Source: Xanthobacter autotrophicus (lineage in GTDB: Bacteria > Pseudomonadota > Alphaproteobacteria > Rhizobiales > Xanthobacteraceae). From it: a stretch of DNA of 64,000 bases. The translations under genes and the position numbers were made by a program. Where the stretch lies: contig NZ_VAUP01000022.1 of the NCBI RefSeq assembly GCF_005871085.1, positions 372,001 through 436,000 of the forward strand, written 5' to 3'. How positions within the stretch are numbered: position 1 is the stretch's first letter; each line of letters starts with the position of its first letter. Below the pieces are notes generated by a model, which was not told where the DNA came from, searched no databases, and saw nothing but the letters and a program-made list of their open reading frames with translations. This document shows positions 40,659 through 50,590 of the stretch, in pieces.

Positions 40659-42407
40659 TCAGTCGAGGCGCAGGCGACGGCCGGCGAACGTGAACATGGG
40701 ACGCCACAGCAGGCGGTTGAAAAAGATGACGAAGATGGACATCACCGCCACCCCGAGCACGATGCGCGGATAGTCGCCGGCGGCGGTCGCATCGGCGATG
40801 TAGGCGCCCACCCCGTGGGCCCGCAGCGTGGTGTCGCCCCAGCTCGCCACCTCGGCGACGATGGAGGCGTTCCACGACCCGCCGCTCGCGGTGATGGCTC
40901 CGGTGACGTAATAGGGAAAGATCCCTGGCAGCATCACCTTGCGCCACCAGTTCCAGCCGCGGATGCGGAAGGTGGAGGCGGCTTCCTTGAGGTCGTTGGG
41001 GAAGGCGCTGGCGCCGGCCACCACGTTGAACAGGATGTACCACTGAGTGCCCAGCACCATCAGCGGCGACAGCCAGATGTCCGGGTCCAGTCCCAGCCGC
41101 ACGATGGCCACCACGGCGAAGGGAAAGATGATGTTGGCCGGGAAAGCGGCGAGGAACTGGGCCAGCGGCTGCACGCGCTGGGCCCAGCGCGGTCGCAGCC
41201 CGATCCACACCCCGATGGGCACCCAGATCAAGGTTGCAAGCGCGATCAGAACGATCACCCGCAACATGGTGAGGACGCCGAGGCCGAACACCCGGATCAC
41301 CTCGGGCAGGCTCAGTTCGGTGGCGACGAAGGCGACGATCACATAGAGCGCATAGCCGGCCACGGTGAACACCAGCGCCAGCCAGATGCCCTCCGCCCAG
41401 CGGCTGGTCCACGCGCTTTCCACGACGCGGCGGGTGTCCTGCGACACCGGCGCGGAGAAGGACAGGCGCTGGCGCGGCACCGCCGCCAGCATGGCGCCCA
41501 AGGGCTGGAGCACGCGCTGGAACAGGAAGGTGCGGCGGGCGGCCGACAGCAGCCAGGAGCGCGGCGCCGGCCCGCCTGCGGAAGTCTCCACCCGAAACTT
41601 GTCGGCCCACGCCACCAGCGGGCGGAACAGCAGCTGGTCATAGAGCAGGATCACCGCCAGCATGGCGAGCACCGCCCAACCCACGGCGGCGAGATTCTGC
41701 TCCTTGATGGCGAGCGCCACATAGGAACCGACGCCCGGCAAGGTAATGGTGGTGTCGCCCACCGAGATGGCCTCCGAGGCCACCACGAAGAACCAGCCCC
41801 CCGACATGGACATCATGGTGTTCCACACCAGGCCCGGCATGGAGAACGGCACCTCCAGCCGCCAGAATCGCTGCCAGCCGGTGAGGCGGAAGCTGCGGGT
41901 GGCCTCGTCGAGGTCGCGCGGCACCGTCTTCAGCGACTGGTAGAAGCTGAAGGTCATGTTCCAGGCCTGGCTGGTGAAGATGGCGAAGATGGCCGCCAGT
42001 TCCACCCCCAGCACCCGGCCGGGGAACAGGGACATGAACCCCACCACGGTGAAGGACAGGAAGCCCAGCACCGGCACCGACTGGAGGATGTCCAGCATGG
42101 GCACCAGCACCATCTCCGCCCGCCGGCTTTTGGCCGCCAGCGCGCCGTAGGCGAAGGTGAAGACCAGCGAGGCCACGATGGCCGCCAGCATGCGCATGGT
42201 GGTGCGCAGGGCATATTCCGGCAGCATGGCCGGATCGAGCGAGACCGGCGCAAGGTCGAGCGCGGCCAGCGGCGCAAGGGTCTCCTTGCCGCCATGGACC
42301 ATGAGAATGAGCCCGCCGAACAGCAGCCCGAAGGCGAGCGCGTCCCAGAGGTTCGGCGCGAACGTGCGCCGGCGGCCCGCTTCCAGGGCCGGGTGATGCA
42401 TCGTCAT
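40659..42407 (-). CDS. ABC transporter permease, two fused permease domains
   Basis: The product is 582 residues from the ATG at 42407 (a second ATG is at 42401). Two copies of the binding-protein-dependent permease domain are fused. The first (about 70-290) contains PVLGFLSFTVVGFMSLFPG and RDLDEATRSFRLTGWQRFWRLEVP. The second (about 340-570) contains NDLKEAASTFRIRGWNWWRKVMLP. Both carry the EAA-type loop that contacts the ATPase. One polypeptide thus replaces the usual homodimer. It is cotranscribed with the ATPase gene. Confidence 0.9.
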   Translation of the reverse strand: MTMHHPALEAGRRRTFAPNLWDALAFGLLFGGLILMVHGGKETLAPLAALDLAPVSLDPAMLPEYALRTTMRMLAAIVASLVFTFAYGALAAKSRRAEMVLVPMLDILQSVPVLGFLSFTVVGFMSLFPGRVLGVELAAIFAIFTSQAWNMTFSFYQSLKTVPRDLDEATRSFRLTGWQRFWRLEVPFSMPGLVWNTMMSMSGGWFFVVASEAISVGDTTITLPGVGSYVALAIKEQNLAAVGWAVLAMLAVILLYDQLLFRPLVAWADKFRVETSAGGPAPRSWLLSAARRTFLFQRVLQPLGAMLAAVPRQRLSFSAPVSQDTRRVVESAWTSRWAEGIWLALVFTVAGYALYVIVAFVATELSLPEVIRVFGLGVLTMLRVIVLIALATLIWVPIGVWIGLRPRWAQRVQPLAQFLAAFPANIIFPFAVVAIVRLGLDPDIWLSPLMVLGTQWYILFNVVAGASAFPNDLKEAASTFRIRGWNWWRKVMLPGIFPYYVTGAITASGGSWNASIVAEVASWGDTTLRAHGVGAYIADATAAGDYPRIVLGVAVMSIFVIFFNRLLWRPMFTFAGRRLRLD

Positions 42408-43237
42408 GATGAAAGAATCCGATTTCCGCGGTAGGGTCGGCCATCCGGAGCACATCGCAGGCCGCACCGAACGGCGCGGACCCAAACGGCATGCTCAACG
42501 TCTTGCGTTCTCAATGTATTGGGCTCGAAGCGCGCTTCCTCACGGGACCTCAGGGGTCGTTCCGGCGGAAAGACACGTTCGATCACGTCCAAACGCCGCC
42601 GCGCGCGGCAGCGTCAGCGCCGACTTCGGTCCTGTCCAGCAGCGCTGGTCCGGCAGGTGCGATGCCTGCGGAACAGGGGCTTGCGCAAAAGATGTGTGCG
42701 GAAAGGAAGCGTCCGCATGGGTTCACCTTTCATCCCGGAGCCTGCGGCGGCGGGAGGACGAACCGGACGCGAAAGGTCAGGTCCGTGCCGCTGCGAGCAG
42801 GCTCGAGCTAGATCGACTGGAACTGTCCATCAGAGGAACGACTTTCGATTGACCGGCACGGGGACCGTCGCGCCCGGCTATTGCTCTGGGAAACCGCGAG
42901 GTCAAGGCCTTTTTGCATTGCGGCAACACCCATTCGCGAGGCACCGCAAGGGCAGGTTCAAGACGCCATCCCCGCCTCCGCGCTCCTCCCCTGCGGCAAC
43001 ACGGCACCAAACCTGTGGAGCGCTGGGTGACTTCCATATCGACGCCGTCACGGGAGGCGGATATCGTCCCAGCGTTTACTGGGAATGGTTCTCCTGTCCG
43101 GGGCGTCGCACCGGCGGGGGAAGAACAAGACGGTCGGCCCGAGCGCCGTCCAGGCCGGCGGCAGCCGGCGGGGCAACGTCTGGCCGATCATACCGAGCGG
43201 ACGCCTCACACCGAGCGGACGACAAGGAGCGGACCCG
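42408..43237. other. Long intergenic region upstream of cioAB
   Basis: These 830 bp lie between the divergent ABC permease and cioA genes. They must carry both promoters. I found no convincing FNR/Anr dyad, RNA gene, repeat or conserved open frame. Short direct repeats (ACCGAGCGGAC at 43193 and 43210) lie just before the cioA ribosome binding site. Confidence 0.5.
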
Positions 43238-44632
43238 ATGGATCTCGATCCGGTGACCCTCGCGCGTATTCAGTTCGCTTTCACGGTTTGCTTCCACATC
43301 ATATTTCCCGCCTTCACCATCGGGCTGTCCGCGTTCATCGCGACCCTGGAACTCATCTGGCTGAAGACCGGGCGCGACGTGTATCACCGCCTCGCTCGGT
43401 TCTGGACCAAGATCTTCGCCGTCTCCTTCGCCATGGGCGTGGTGTCCGGCATCGTGCTGTCCTACCAGTTCGGCACCAACTGGAGCCGCTACGCGGAATT
43501 CGTCGGCTCGGTGATCGCGCCGCTCATCGGTTTCGAGGTGCTCACCGCCTTCTTCCTGGAGGCGACCTTCCTCGGCATCATGCTGTTCGGATGGAACCGG
43601 GTGCCGCCATGGCTCCATGTGCTGTCCTGCTGCGTGGTGGCGTTTGGCACCTTCATGTCGGCGTTCTGGATCCTCGCCGCCAACAGCTGGATGCAGACCC
43701 CCGCCGGCTTCGAGATCCGTGCGGGCGTCGCCTATCCGCTGGACTGGCTTCAGATCATCTTCAACCCGAGCTTCCACTGGCGCCTGCCCCACATGCTGCT
43801 GGCGGCCTATCTCACCACCTCGCTGGTGGTGCTGTCGGTGGGTGCGCGCTACCTCCTGGCTGGCAAGTTCCCCGAGGAATCCCGGGTGATGATGGTGATG
43901 GGCATCGGCATGCTCGCCATCGTCGGGCCCATCCAGGCCTTCGTGGGCGACAGCCACGGCCTCAACACCGCCCACTACCAGCCGGCCAAGATCGCCGCCA
44001 TCGAGGCCCACTGGGACAGTTCCAAGCCGGCCCCGCTGGTGCTGTTCGCATGGCCCGACGAGAAGGCGGAAAAGAACCTTTACGAAATCTCCATCCCGCG
44101 GGGCGCCTCGCTGATGATCACCCACAGCCTGGATGGCCTGTTCCCGGGACTGAAGGACTTCGCGCCGCAGGATCGCCCGCCGGTGCTCGGACCTTTCTTC
44201 GGCTTCCGTGCCATGGTGGGCGTGGGCGTGGTCATGATCCTTCTGGGCTGGATCGGCGCATGGCTGATCTACCGGGACGAGGAGACCGTCACCCGCTGGT
44301 ACCTGCGCATCTGCTCGTGGGCGTGGCCGCTGGGCTTCATCGCCATCCTGTCGGGCTGGGTCGTCACCGAGCAGGGCCGCCAGCCCTGGGTGGTGGAGGG
44401 CCTCCTGCGCACCGAGGACGCCATGTCTCCCATCGCGGGGTGGACGGTGGCTCTGACGCTGGTGTTGTTCCTGATCGTCTACGGCATCATCTTCGCGACC
44501 GGCCTCTACTTCATGAACCGCCTCATCGTGCGCGGCCCCGGCGGCACGCTGATCGAGCCCCCCAAAAAGGAGCGGCCCACGCGGCCTCTGGCCGCCGCCC
44601 ATGGCGAGGGCCAGATGACGCCGGGCACCTGA
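43238..44632 (+). CDS. cioA: Cytochrome bd-type quinol oxidase subunit I (CIO type)
   Basis: The product is 464 residues with AAGGAG 8 nt before the ATG. It oxidises ubiquinol and reduces O2 at the inner membrane. Heme-linked segments are visible: CFHIIFPAFTIG, GFEVLTAFFLEATFLGIMLF with the conserved Glu residues, and FNPSFHWRLPHMLLAAYLTT. The short Q-loop and overall length (E. coli CydA is about 520) indicate the cyanide-insensitive-oxidase group. GRQPWVVEGLLRTEDAMSP is diagnostic for subunit I. It is followed by cioB after 55 bp. Confidence 0.95.
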   Translation: MDLDPVTLARIQFAFTVCFHIIFPAFTIGLSAFIATLELIWLKTGRDVYHRLARFWTKIFAVSFAMGVVSGIVLSYQFGTNWSRYAEFVGSVIAPLIGFEVLTAFFLEATFLGIMLFGWNRVPPWLHVLSCCVVAFGTFMSAFWILAANSWMQTPAGFEIRAGVAYPLDWLQIIFNPSFHWRLPHMLLAAYLTTSLVVLSVGARYLLAGKFPEESRVMMVMGIGMLAIVGPIQAFVGDSHGLNTAHYQPAKIAAIEAHWDSSKPAPLVLFAWPDEKAEKNLYEISIPRGASLMITHSLDGLFPGLKDFAPQDRPPVLGPFFGFRAMVGVGVVMILLGWIGAWLIYRDEETVTRWYLRICSWAWPLGFIAILSGWVVTEQGRQPWVVEGLLRTEDAMSPIAGWTVALTLVLFLIVYGIIFATGLYFMNRLIVRGPGGTLIEPPKKERPTRPLAAAHGEGQMTPGT

Positions 44633-44687
44633 GCCCGGCGCCGGAACAAGCTCATCCCTTCAACCGACGCGTGCGAGGATCCAAGCC

Positions 44688-45692
44688 ATGGAATGGTATC
44701 TCCCCGTCATCTGGGGCGTCATCATCGGCGTCGCGGTCATCATGTACGTGGTGCTCGACGGCTTCGACCTGGGCATCGGCATCCTGTTTCCGTTCGCGAA
44801 GGAAGAGCGCGAGCGCGACGTGATGATGAACACGGTGGCGCCGTTCTGGGACGGCAACGAGACCTGGCTCATCCTCGGCGGCGGCGGCCTTTGGGTCGCC
44901 TTCCCCAAGGCCTACGCGGTGGTGATGCCGGCGCTCTACCTGCCTGTTATCATCATGCTGCTTGCCCTCGTCTTCCGGGGCGTCGCCTTCGAGTTCCGCT
45001 GGGTGGCCCTGAGCAGCCGGCGCTGGTGGAATGCCGCATTCGCCGGTGGGTCGCTGGTGGCCGCCTTCTCCCAGGGCGTCATCTTGGGTGGACTCGTGCA
45101 GGGCATCACGGTGGAAAACGGCGCATTCGCCGGCGGCCCGCTCGACTGGGCGACGCCGTTCGCCGTCCTGTGCGGCATCGGCGTGGTGGTGGGCTATTCG
45201 CTTCTCGGCTCGACCTGGCTGCTGATAAAGACCGAGGGCATGGTGGCGGAACGCGCGCGCGCCCACGCCATCCCCCTGCTCTTCGCCGTGCTTGCCCTGA
45301 TGGCCGTAGTGAGCGTGTGGACCCCGATCGCGTTCGAGCGCATCGCCACCCGCTGGTTCTCGCAGCCCAACATCTTCTTCCTCGCGCCGGTGCCCGTCAT
45401 CACCGTTCTGGTCGCCCTGGCGGTGCTGCACTGGTTGAAGTCCGGACGGGAGATGTTGCCCTTCTTCGGCACCGTGGGGCTGTTCGTGCTCGGCTTTCTC
45501 GGCCTCGCCATCTCCACCTTCCCCTATCTGGTGCCGCCGAGCCTTACCGTGTGGCAGACTGCCGCCGCCGCGCCGAGCCAGATCCTGATGCTGTTCGGCG
45601 TCATCTTCCTGCTGCCGGTGGTGCTGGGCTACATCGTGTTCGTCTATTGGATCTTCCGCGGCAAAGTGCGCGAGGGCGAGGGCTACCACTGA
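44688..45692 (+). CDS. cioB: Cytochrome bd-type quinol oxidase subunit II (CIO type)
   Basis: The product is 334 residues with about eight hydrophobic helices. VVLDGFDLGIGILFPF and NTVAPFWDGNETWLILGG are subunit II signatures. It pairs with CioA. No small CydX-like gene follows, since only 15 bp separate it from the convergent rnhB; a small subunit, if any, must be encoded elsewhere. Confidence 0.95.
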   Translation: MEWYLPVIWGVIIGVAVIMYVVLDGFDLGIGILFPFAKEERERDVMMNTVAPFWDGNETWLILGGGGLWVAFPKAYAVVMPALYLPVIIMLLALVFRGVAFEFRWVALSSRRWWNAAFAGGSLVAAFSQGVILGGLVQGITVENGAFAGGPLDWATPFAVLCGIGVVVGYSLLGSTWLLIKTEGMVAERARAHAIPLLFAVLALMAVVSVWTPIAFERIATRWFSQPNIFFLAPVPVITVLVALAVLHWLKSGREMLPFFGTVGLFVLGFLGLAISTFPYLVPPSLTVWQTAAAAPSQILMLFGVIFLLPVVLGYIVFVYWIFRGKVREGEGYH

Positions 45693-45707
45693 GACCGGAT
45701 GGCGGCC

Positions 45708-46472
45708 TCAATCGGCCACCTCCAGGTCCTCCGTCACCGGAAACTCCGTCGCCGGAAACAGGCCGAGCTGCTGCTCACGCACCGGCGCGAACGAACGGCG
45801 ATGGTGCAGGCAGGGGCCATGGGCCTTCAGCGCGGCGCCATGTTCGCGTGTACCGTAGCCCATGTGGCGCTCGAACCCGTAGGCGGGAAAGGCGGCGCCG
45901 ACGCCAGCCATCAGCCGGTCGCGCACCACCTTAGCCACGATGGACGCCGCCGCGATGGAAGCGATGAGGCCGTCGCCGCCCACAATGGCCTCGACCGCGC
46001 ACTCGACCCGCGGCGGATCGTTGCCATCCACCAGAAGGAACGCCGGCCGGCACGGCAAGCCCCGCACCGCGCTCGCGAGCGCCCAGAGCGTCGCCTGGCG
46101 GATGTTGTCGCGGTCGATGCGCGCCGGCGGCGCGAGGGAAATGGCGATTTCAGCGGTGGCGCAGATCTCCAGATAGAGCGCCTCGCGCTTCACCCGTGTC
46201 AGCCTCTTCGAATCATCCAGACCTTGCGGCACCCGCGCCGGATCCAGCACCACGGCTGCCGCTACCACGGGGCCGGCGAGTGGCCCCCGGCCCACCTCGT
46301 CTGCTCCGGCGACGGGGGCGAGCCCATTGGCGTACAGCGCGCGCTCGCGGGAGAAATCGAGGCCCACCCAGCCGGTCGTGACCGTCCCCGCCTTCGGTGG
46401 CCGGCCGCGCGGCCTTGCGCTCGCGGAAGCGGGATCGGTGCCCGGAGGCTGGGTTTTCGGACGCGGCGCCAT
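45708..46472 (-). CDS. rnhB: Ribonuclease HII
   Basis: The product is 254 residues from the ATG at 46472. It removes ribonucleotides and RNA primers from RNA-DNA hybrids. The metal-binding motif [19 protein letters not shown] supplies Asp and Glu; FLLVDGND and [11 protein letters not shown] carry further active-site residues. A ~50-residue N-terminal extension rich in Pro, Arg and Lys precedes the fold. The frame runs on upstream to 47225 only as a shadow of the metallopeptidase gene. Confidence 0.94.
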   Translation of the reverse strand: MAPRPKTQPPGTDPASASARPRGRPPKAGTVTTGWVGLDFSRERALYANGLAPVAGADEVGRGPLAGPVVAAAVVLDPARVPQGLDDSKRLTRVKREALYLEICATAEIAISLAPPARIDRDNIRQATLWALASAVRGLPCRPAFLLVDGNDPPRVECAVEAIVGGDGLIASIAAASIVAKVVRDRLMAGVGAAFPAYGFERHMGYGTREHGAALKAHGPCLHHRRSFAPVREQQLGLFPATEFPVTEDLEVAD

Positions 46473-46679
46473 GGGGAGAGGGAAACCCTGATCTGACGGT
46501 GAACCGGGTCGCCTGCGGACGATGAGCGGCCCGGGCATCTTGATAGCATGGAACCTGGCGATGGGCTGGGCATTGCTCCCGTCACGATGTAAGCCCATGT
46601 TCGAGAACGCGTCCAAGGCGGCCCTCGGGAGCCGGGACGTTATCTGGCCGAGGCCGGGATCCTGTGCGGGAGGCGCGCG

Positions 46680-47579
46680 ATGCGTTGGGACGATTTCCGC
46701 TCCAGCGATAATGTGGAAGACCGGCGAGGCGACGGCGGCGGTGGGGGCTTCCGGATGCCGGGTGGCCGCGGTGGTCTCGGCATCGGCACCATCATTATCG
46801 TCGGCATCGTCGGTTGGGCGCTGGGCATCAATCCGGCGGTACTCATCGGCGGGCTGGAAGCCATCAACGGCATGAGCGGCGGCAGCGCTCCGCAGCAGCA
46901 GGCGGCGCCGCGCACCGCCCCGCAGGGTGCGCCCAAGGATGAACTCGGCAGATTCGCCGCCGCCGTGCTGGCCCAGACCGAAGACGTGTGGACCGAGTTG
47001 TTCCGCGCCGAGGGCAAGACCTATCAGGATCCCAAGCTGGTGCTGTTTTCCGGCGCCACGCGCTCGGCCTGCGGCGGCGCCCAGTCGGCCATGGGGCCGT
47101 TCTATTGCCCGCTCGACCAGAAGGTCTATCTCGACCTCTCCTTCTTCCAGGAGATGAAAAGCCGTTTCAAGGCCCCGGGCGACTTCGCCGCCGCCTATGT
47201 CATCGCCCACGAGGTGGGCCACCATGTGGAAAACCTCATCGGCATCCTGCCCAAGGTGCAGCAGGCGCAGGCGCGCGCCTCATCGCGGGCGGAGGCGAAC
47301 AACCTCTCCGTCCGCGTGGAACTGATGGCCGACTGTCTCGCGGGGGTGTGGGCCTACCACGCCAACGCCCGCTTCCGCATTCTGGAACCCGGCGACGTGG
47401 AGGAGGCGCTGAACGCCGCCAGCGCCATCGGCGACGACCGGCTGCAGAAGCAGTCCCAAGGCTATGCGGTGCCCGACAGCTTCACCCACGGCTCCTCTCA
47501 GCAGCGGGTGAACTGGTTCACGCGCGGGCTGAAGACCGGCTCCATGCAGCAGTGCAACACCTTCTCCGGGGCAATCTGA
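46680..47579 (+). CDS. Neutral zinc metallopeptidase (YpfJ family)
   Basis: The product is 299 residues. It begins [20 protein letters not shown], typical of the family, followed by one membrane helix (about 34-58). The catalytic region has the HEXXH motif in [12 protein letters not shown]. Conserved Cys residues occur in RSACGGAQ and GPFYCPLDQ. The peptidase domain probably faces the periplasm. The physiological substrate is unknown. It is divergent from rnhB. Confidence 0.93.
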   Translation: MRWDDFRSSDNVEDRRGDGGGGGFRMPGGRGGLGIGTIIIVGIVGWALGINPAVLIGGLEAINGMSGGSAPQQQAAPRTAPQGAPKDELGRFAAAVLAQTEDVWTELFRAEGKTYQDPKLVLFSGATRSACGGAQSAMGPFYCPLDQKVYLDLSFFQEMKSRFKAPGDFAAAYVIAHEVGHHVENLIGILPKVQQAQARASSRAEANNLSVRVELMADCLAGVWAYHANARFRILEPGDVEEALNAASAIGDDRLQKQSQGYAVPDSFTHGSSQQRVNWFTRGLKTGSMQQCNTFSGAI

Positions 47580-47875
47580 ACGCGACTCGCCTTGAATGCG
47601 CCGCCCTGCCCCGGCCCGTCCGGGGCACATCTTGCCGCGTGCGCGCCATGCCAGTTCGAATTGGGATGGCGCGCGTGATCGCAGGCCCCAAAGCCCGCCA
47701 TCACTGAACCTGCCGCGCCCGTCGCCTGCGCTCTTGGCCGGCGTCCCCCTTGCATTAAATCGATAAAGCTCGCACCAATTCTCCTCAGTCGGATCCGCGG
47801 GCCTGCACCTGCGGGCCGGCCGGTGCCGGCGCACCGCTCCCGCCAAGAGGAGCCGGGCCCCGGCGGGGAAACGCC

Positions 47876-49513
47876 ATGGACGTCACGCCCGACGCGGACG
47901 AGGTCGCGAACCAGCCGCCGCCCTATGCCGACATCAATCTCGCCGCCGGCGACCCGGCCCTGACCGCCGCGACCGAGCGGGCCGGCTTGAACGGCGCCCT
48001 GTGGGCCTTCGGCAGCCAATGGGGCGGCTCGGACCAGCTTGCCCTCGGCCGCCTCGCCAACGAGAACCCGCCCGAGCTGCACAGCCATGACCCCCAGGGC
48101 CGGCGCTGTGACGTGGTGGAATTCCACCCCGCCTATCACGCTTTGATGGCGCAGAGCATGGAGGCGGGGCTCCACTGTTCCAGCTGGGACGGACCGCTGC
48201 GGCCGGCAGAGGCCCGGCGCGGAAATGCCCAGCGCGCGGCCCGGCTTTATGTGGTGAGCCAGGTGGAGGCGGGCCATGTATGCCCCCTGACCATGACTCA
48301 CGCCGCCCCCGCCAGCCTTGCCGCCGCGCCGGAGCTGATGCGCGATTTCCTGCCCCGCATCCGCGGCCGCAACTACGACGGGCGCTTCCTGCCGTTCTGG
48401 GAAAAGGCCTCCATCACCATCGGCATGAGCATGACGGAGCGTCAGGGCGGCACCGACGTGCGCACCAACACCACGCGGGCCGCGCCCACCGGCAACGGCG
48501 AATACGAGATCAGCGGCGCCAAGTGGTTCCTCTCGGCCCCCATGAGCGACGCCTTCCTGGTGCTGGCGCAGGCGCCCGGCGGCCTCACCGCCTTCCTGTT
48601 GCCCCGCTTCCGGCCCGACGGCGGCGTCAACGCCCTGCGACTCACCCGGCTGAAGCGCAAGCTCGGCAACCGTTCCAATGCCTCCTGCGAGGCGGAGTTC
48701 GAGCGCGCCTTCGCCTGGCGGGTGGGCGAGGAGGGGCGCGGCATCGCTACCATCATCGGCATGGTGCAGATGACGCGCCTCGACTGCGCCGTCTCCTCCG
48801 CCGGCCTGATGCGCGCGGCGCTGGCTCGGGCGCTGCACCATGCCCGCCATCGCACCGCGTTCCAGAAGAAGCTGGTGGACCAGCCGGCCATGGCCATGGT
48901 GCTGGCGGACCTCGCGCTGGACCAGGAGGCCTTCGCCGCCCTCGCCTTCCGCCTTGCCCTGAGTTTCGACGAGGCGGCCGGCTCCGGTACCGAGGCCGCC
49001 CGTGCCCGGGTGCTGACGCCGGTGGCGAAGTTCGCCATCTGCAAGGCGGCGCCCGGCTTCATCGCCGAGGCCATGGAGGTGCTGGGCGGCAACGGCTATG
49101 TGGAGGACTGTGCCCTGCCGCGCCTCTATCGGGAGGCGCCGGTGAACGCCATCTGGGAAGGCTCGGGCAACGTGATGGCCCTGGACCTCGCCCGCGTCGC
49201 CTTCCGCGAGCCGGATCTGGTGCAGGCGATTCTCGCCGACCTGAAGGAACGGACCCGTGGCCTGCCCGGCGCCGCCGCGTCGGCGGACTGCGTATCGCAG
49301 TGCCTTCACGCGGGGGATCGGGAGGCACGGGCCCGGCGCGCAGCGGAGGCCCTGGCGCTGCTGGCGGCGGCGGCGGCGCTTGCCGAATCGGCCCCGACGG
49401 CGGTGGCGGAAGCCTTCGCCGCCACGCGCCTTGCCACGCCGCGCGGCATGTATGGCGCCAACGCCGTGGAGCCGGTGCGCGACCTCATGCTGGAACGGGT
49501 ATGCGCGGCCTGA
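47876..49513 (+). CDS. aidB: AidB-type acyl-CoA dehydrogenase family protein
   Basis: The product is 545 residues with AGGAG upstream of the ATG. It opens with NQPPPYADINLAAGDPAL, matching the AidB N-terminus, and has SMTERQGGTDVRTNTT, the AidB form of the acyl-CoA dehydrogenase motif. GGNGYVEDCALPRLYREAPVNAIWEGSGNV follows in the C-terminal domain. Family knowledge: AidB is an FAD protein of the adaptive response to DNA alkylation and binds DNA through its C-terminal domain. No ada or alkB gene is nearby, so control here is unclear. Confidence 0.9.
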   Translation: MDVTPDADEVANQPPPYADINLAAGDPALTAATERAGLNGALWAFGSQWGGSDQLALGRLANENPPELHSHDPQGRRCDVVEFHPAYHALMAQSMEAGLHCSSWDGPLRPAEARRGNAQRAARLYVVSQVEAGHVCPLTMTHAAPASLAAAPELMRDFLPRIRGRNYDGRFLPFWEKASITIGMSMTERQGGTDVRTNTTRAAPTGNGEYEISGAKWFLSAPMSDAFLVLAQAPGGLTAFLLPRFRPDGGVNALRLTRLKRKLGNRSNASCEAEFERAFAWRVGEEGRGIATIIGMVQMTRLDCAVSSAGLMRAALARALHHARHRTAFQKKLVDQPAMAMVLADLALDQEAFAALAFRLALSFDEAAGSGTEAARARVLTPVAKFAICKAAPGFIAEAMEVLGGNGYVEDCALPRLYREAPVNAIWEGSGNVMALDLARVAFREPDLVQAILADLKERTRGLPGAAASADCVSQCLHAGDREARARRAAEALALLAAAAALAESAPTAVAEAFAATRLATPRGMYGANAVEPVRDLMLERVCAA

Positions 49514-49663
49514 GGGTGGGGAAAGGCCAACGCCGGCGCCAAGCGCTATTGCCCCGGCTCGTGATCCCGCTCTTGCCTCCCGCGGCCAAGCATGCGAAGG
49601 ACGGCCGATCGCACGGCGCCGCCGCGGAGGAATCCCTTCGCGCGGGCCGTTCGGCGTCGGCCA

Positions 49664-49692
49664 TTGAAACCTCTTGCAGCCTTCGCTATAGG
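49664..49692 (+). promoter_or_regulatory. Sigma-70-type promoter of VLCFA lipid A operon
   Basis: TTGAAA (49664-49669) and TATAGG (49687-49692) are separated by 17 nt, about 134 bp before the acpXL start, in the 312-bp gap after aidB. No other candidate in this gap is as good. Confidence 0.55.
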
Positions 49693-49825
49693 GGCCGACA
49701 ACTTCTTCCGAAGGGGCCATGCGGCCAGCCCTCGGCCCTGAACGCAGACCCTGCATGATGCCCAAGGGCGTGATGCGCGGGCCGGCGGCGAGCAGAGCGG
49801 CCGAGCATACGAGAGGCGTCAGTCC

Positions 49826-50107
49826 ATGTCTTCGACGTTCGACACGGTGGCCAGTATCATCGCGGAAACCTGCGATATTCCGCGGGACACCATCACGCCG
49901 GACAGCCACGCCATCGACGATCTGGGCATCGACAGCCTCGACTTCCTGGACATCGCCTTTGCCATCGACAAGGCGTTTGGCATCAAGCTGCCGCTGGAGC
50001 AGTGGACCCAGGAAGTCAACGACGGCAAGGCCACCACCGAGCAGTATTTCGTGCTCAAGAACCTGTGCGCCCGCATCGACGAGTTGGTCGCTGCGAAGGC
50101 CGCGTGA
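49826..50107 (+). CDS. acpXL: Acyl carrier protein AcpXL
   Basis: The product is 93 residues, longer than the housekeeping ACP. The phosphopantetheine site is Ser37 in [20 protein letters not shown]. The C-terminal extension ([20 protein letters not shown]) is characteristic of AcpXL. It carries the very-long-chain hydroxy fatty acid that LpxXL transfers to lipid A. It is first in the order acpXL, fabZ, fabF2, fabF1, SDR, adh2, lpxXL, which matches the rhizobial cluster apart from the SDR. Confidence 0.95.
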   Translation: MSSTFDTVASIIAETCDIPRDTITPDSHAIDDLGIDSLDFLDIAFAIDKAFGIKLPLEQWTQEVNDGKATTEQYFVLKNLCARIDELVAAKAA

Positions 50108-50116
50108 GGCGCCTCG

Positions 50117-50590
50117 ATGCGTCCTGAAGTCTTCAAGATGATCGACCGGGTCGTTTCCATCGACCCGTCGCTTCAGAAGATCCACTGCCAGGGCCTGGTG
50201 CCGGAAGAGAGCTCCATTTTCGAGGGGCACTTTCCCGGCTACCCCATCATGCCCGGCGTGCTGCTCATCGAGGCTATGGCCCAGACCACCGGCTGGCTGG
50301 TGCTTGCCCGAAACCGCTTCAACAAGATGCCCTTCCTCGCCACCGTCAAGGAGGCGAAGCTGCGCACCTTTGTGTTGCCGGGGCAGAATCTCGACCTGTA
50401 CTCCGAAATCCTCCACGAGGGCTCGGGCTTCGTCGTGGCGAAGACCCAGGCCATGCTCGAAGGCAAGCTCATCTGCTCCGCCGAGCTCACCTTCCGCGTG
50501 CTCCCCTGGCCGGAAGGCAAGATGAAGCCCGTGGTGATGAAGGTGGCCGAGCACGTCTCCTTCCCCCTTGCGGACTTTGCAGATGCCTGA
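50117..50590 (+). CDS. fabZXL: 3-hydroxyacyl-ACP dehydratase for VLCFA synthesis
   Basis: The product is 157 residues with a FabZ hot-dog fold. The catalytic His is in FEGHFPGYPIMPGVLL, and the active-site Glu follows in IEAMAQTTGWL. It dehydrates 3-hydroxyacyl-AcpXL intermediates during chain elongation. It begins 10 bp after acpXL and overlaps the next gene by 8 bp, so tight coupling is likely. Confidence 0.92.
   Translation: MRPEVFKMIDRVVSIDPSLQKIHCQGLVPEESSIFEGHFPGYPIMPGVLLIEAMAQTTGWLVLARNRFNKMPFLATVKEAKLRTFVLPGQNLDLYSEILHEGSGFVVAKTQAMLEGKLICSAELTFRVLPWPEGKMKPVVMKVAEHVSFPLADFADA

Noticed and set aside
42408-43237. Possible FNR/Anr site or small gene before cioAB
   Set aside because: No TTGAT-N4-ATCAA-like dyad was found, and short frames there lack ribosome binding sites and known motifs.
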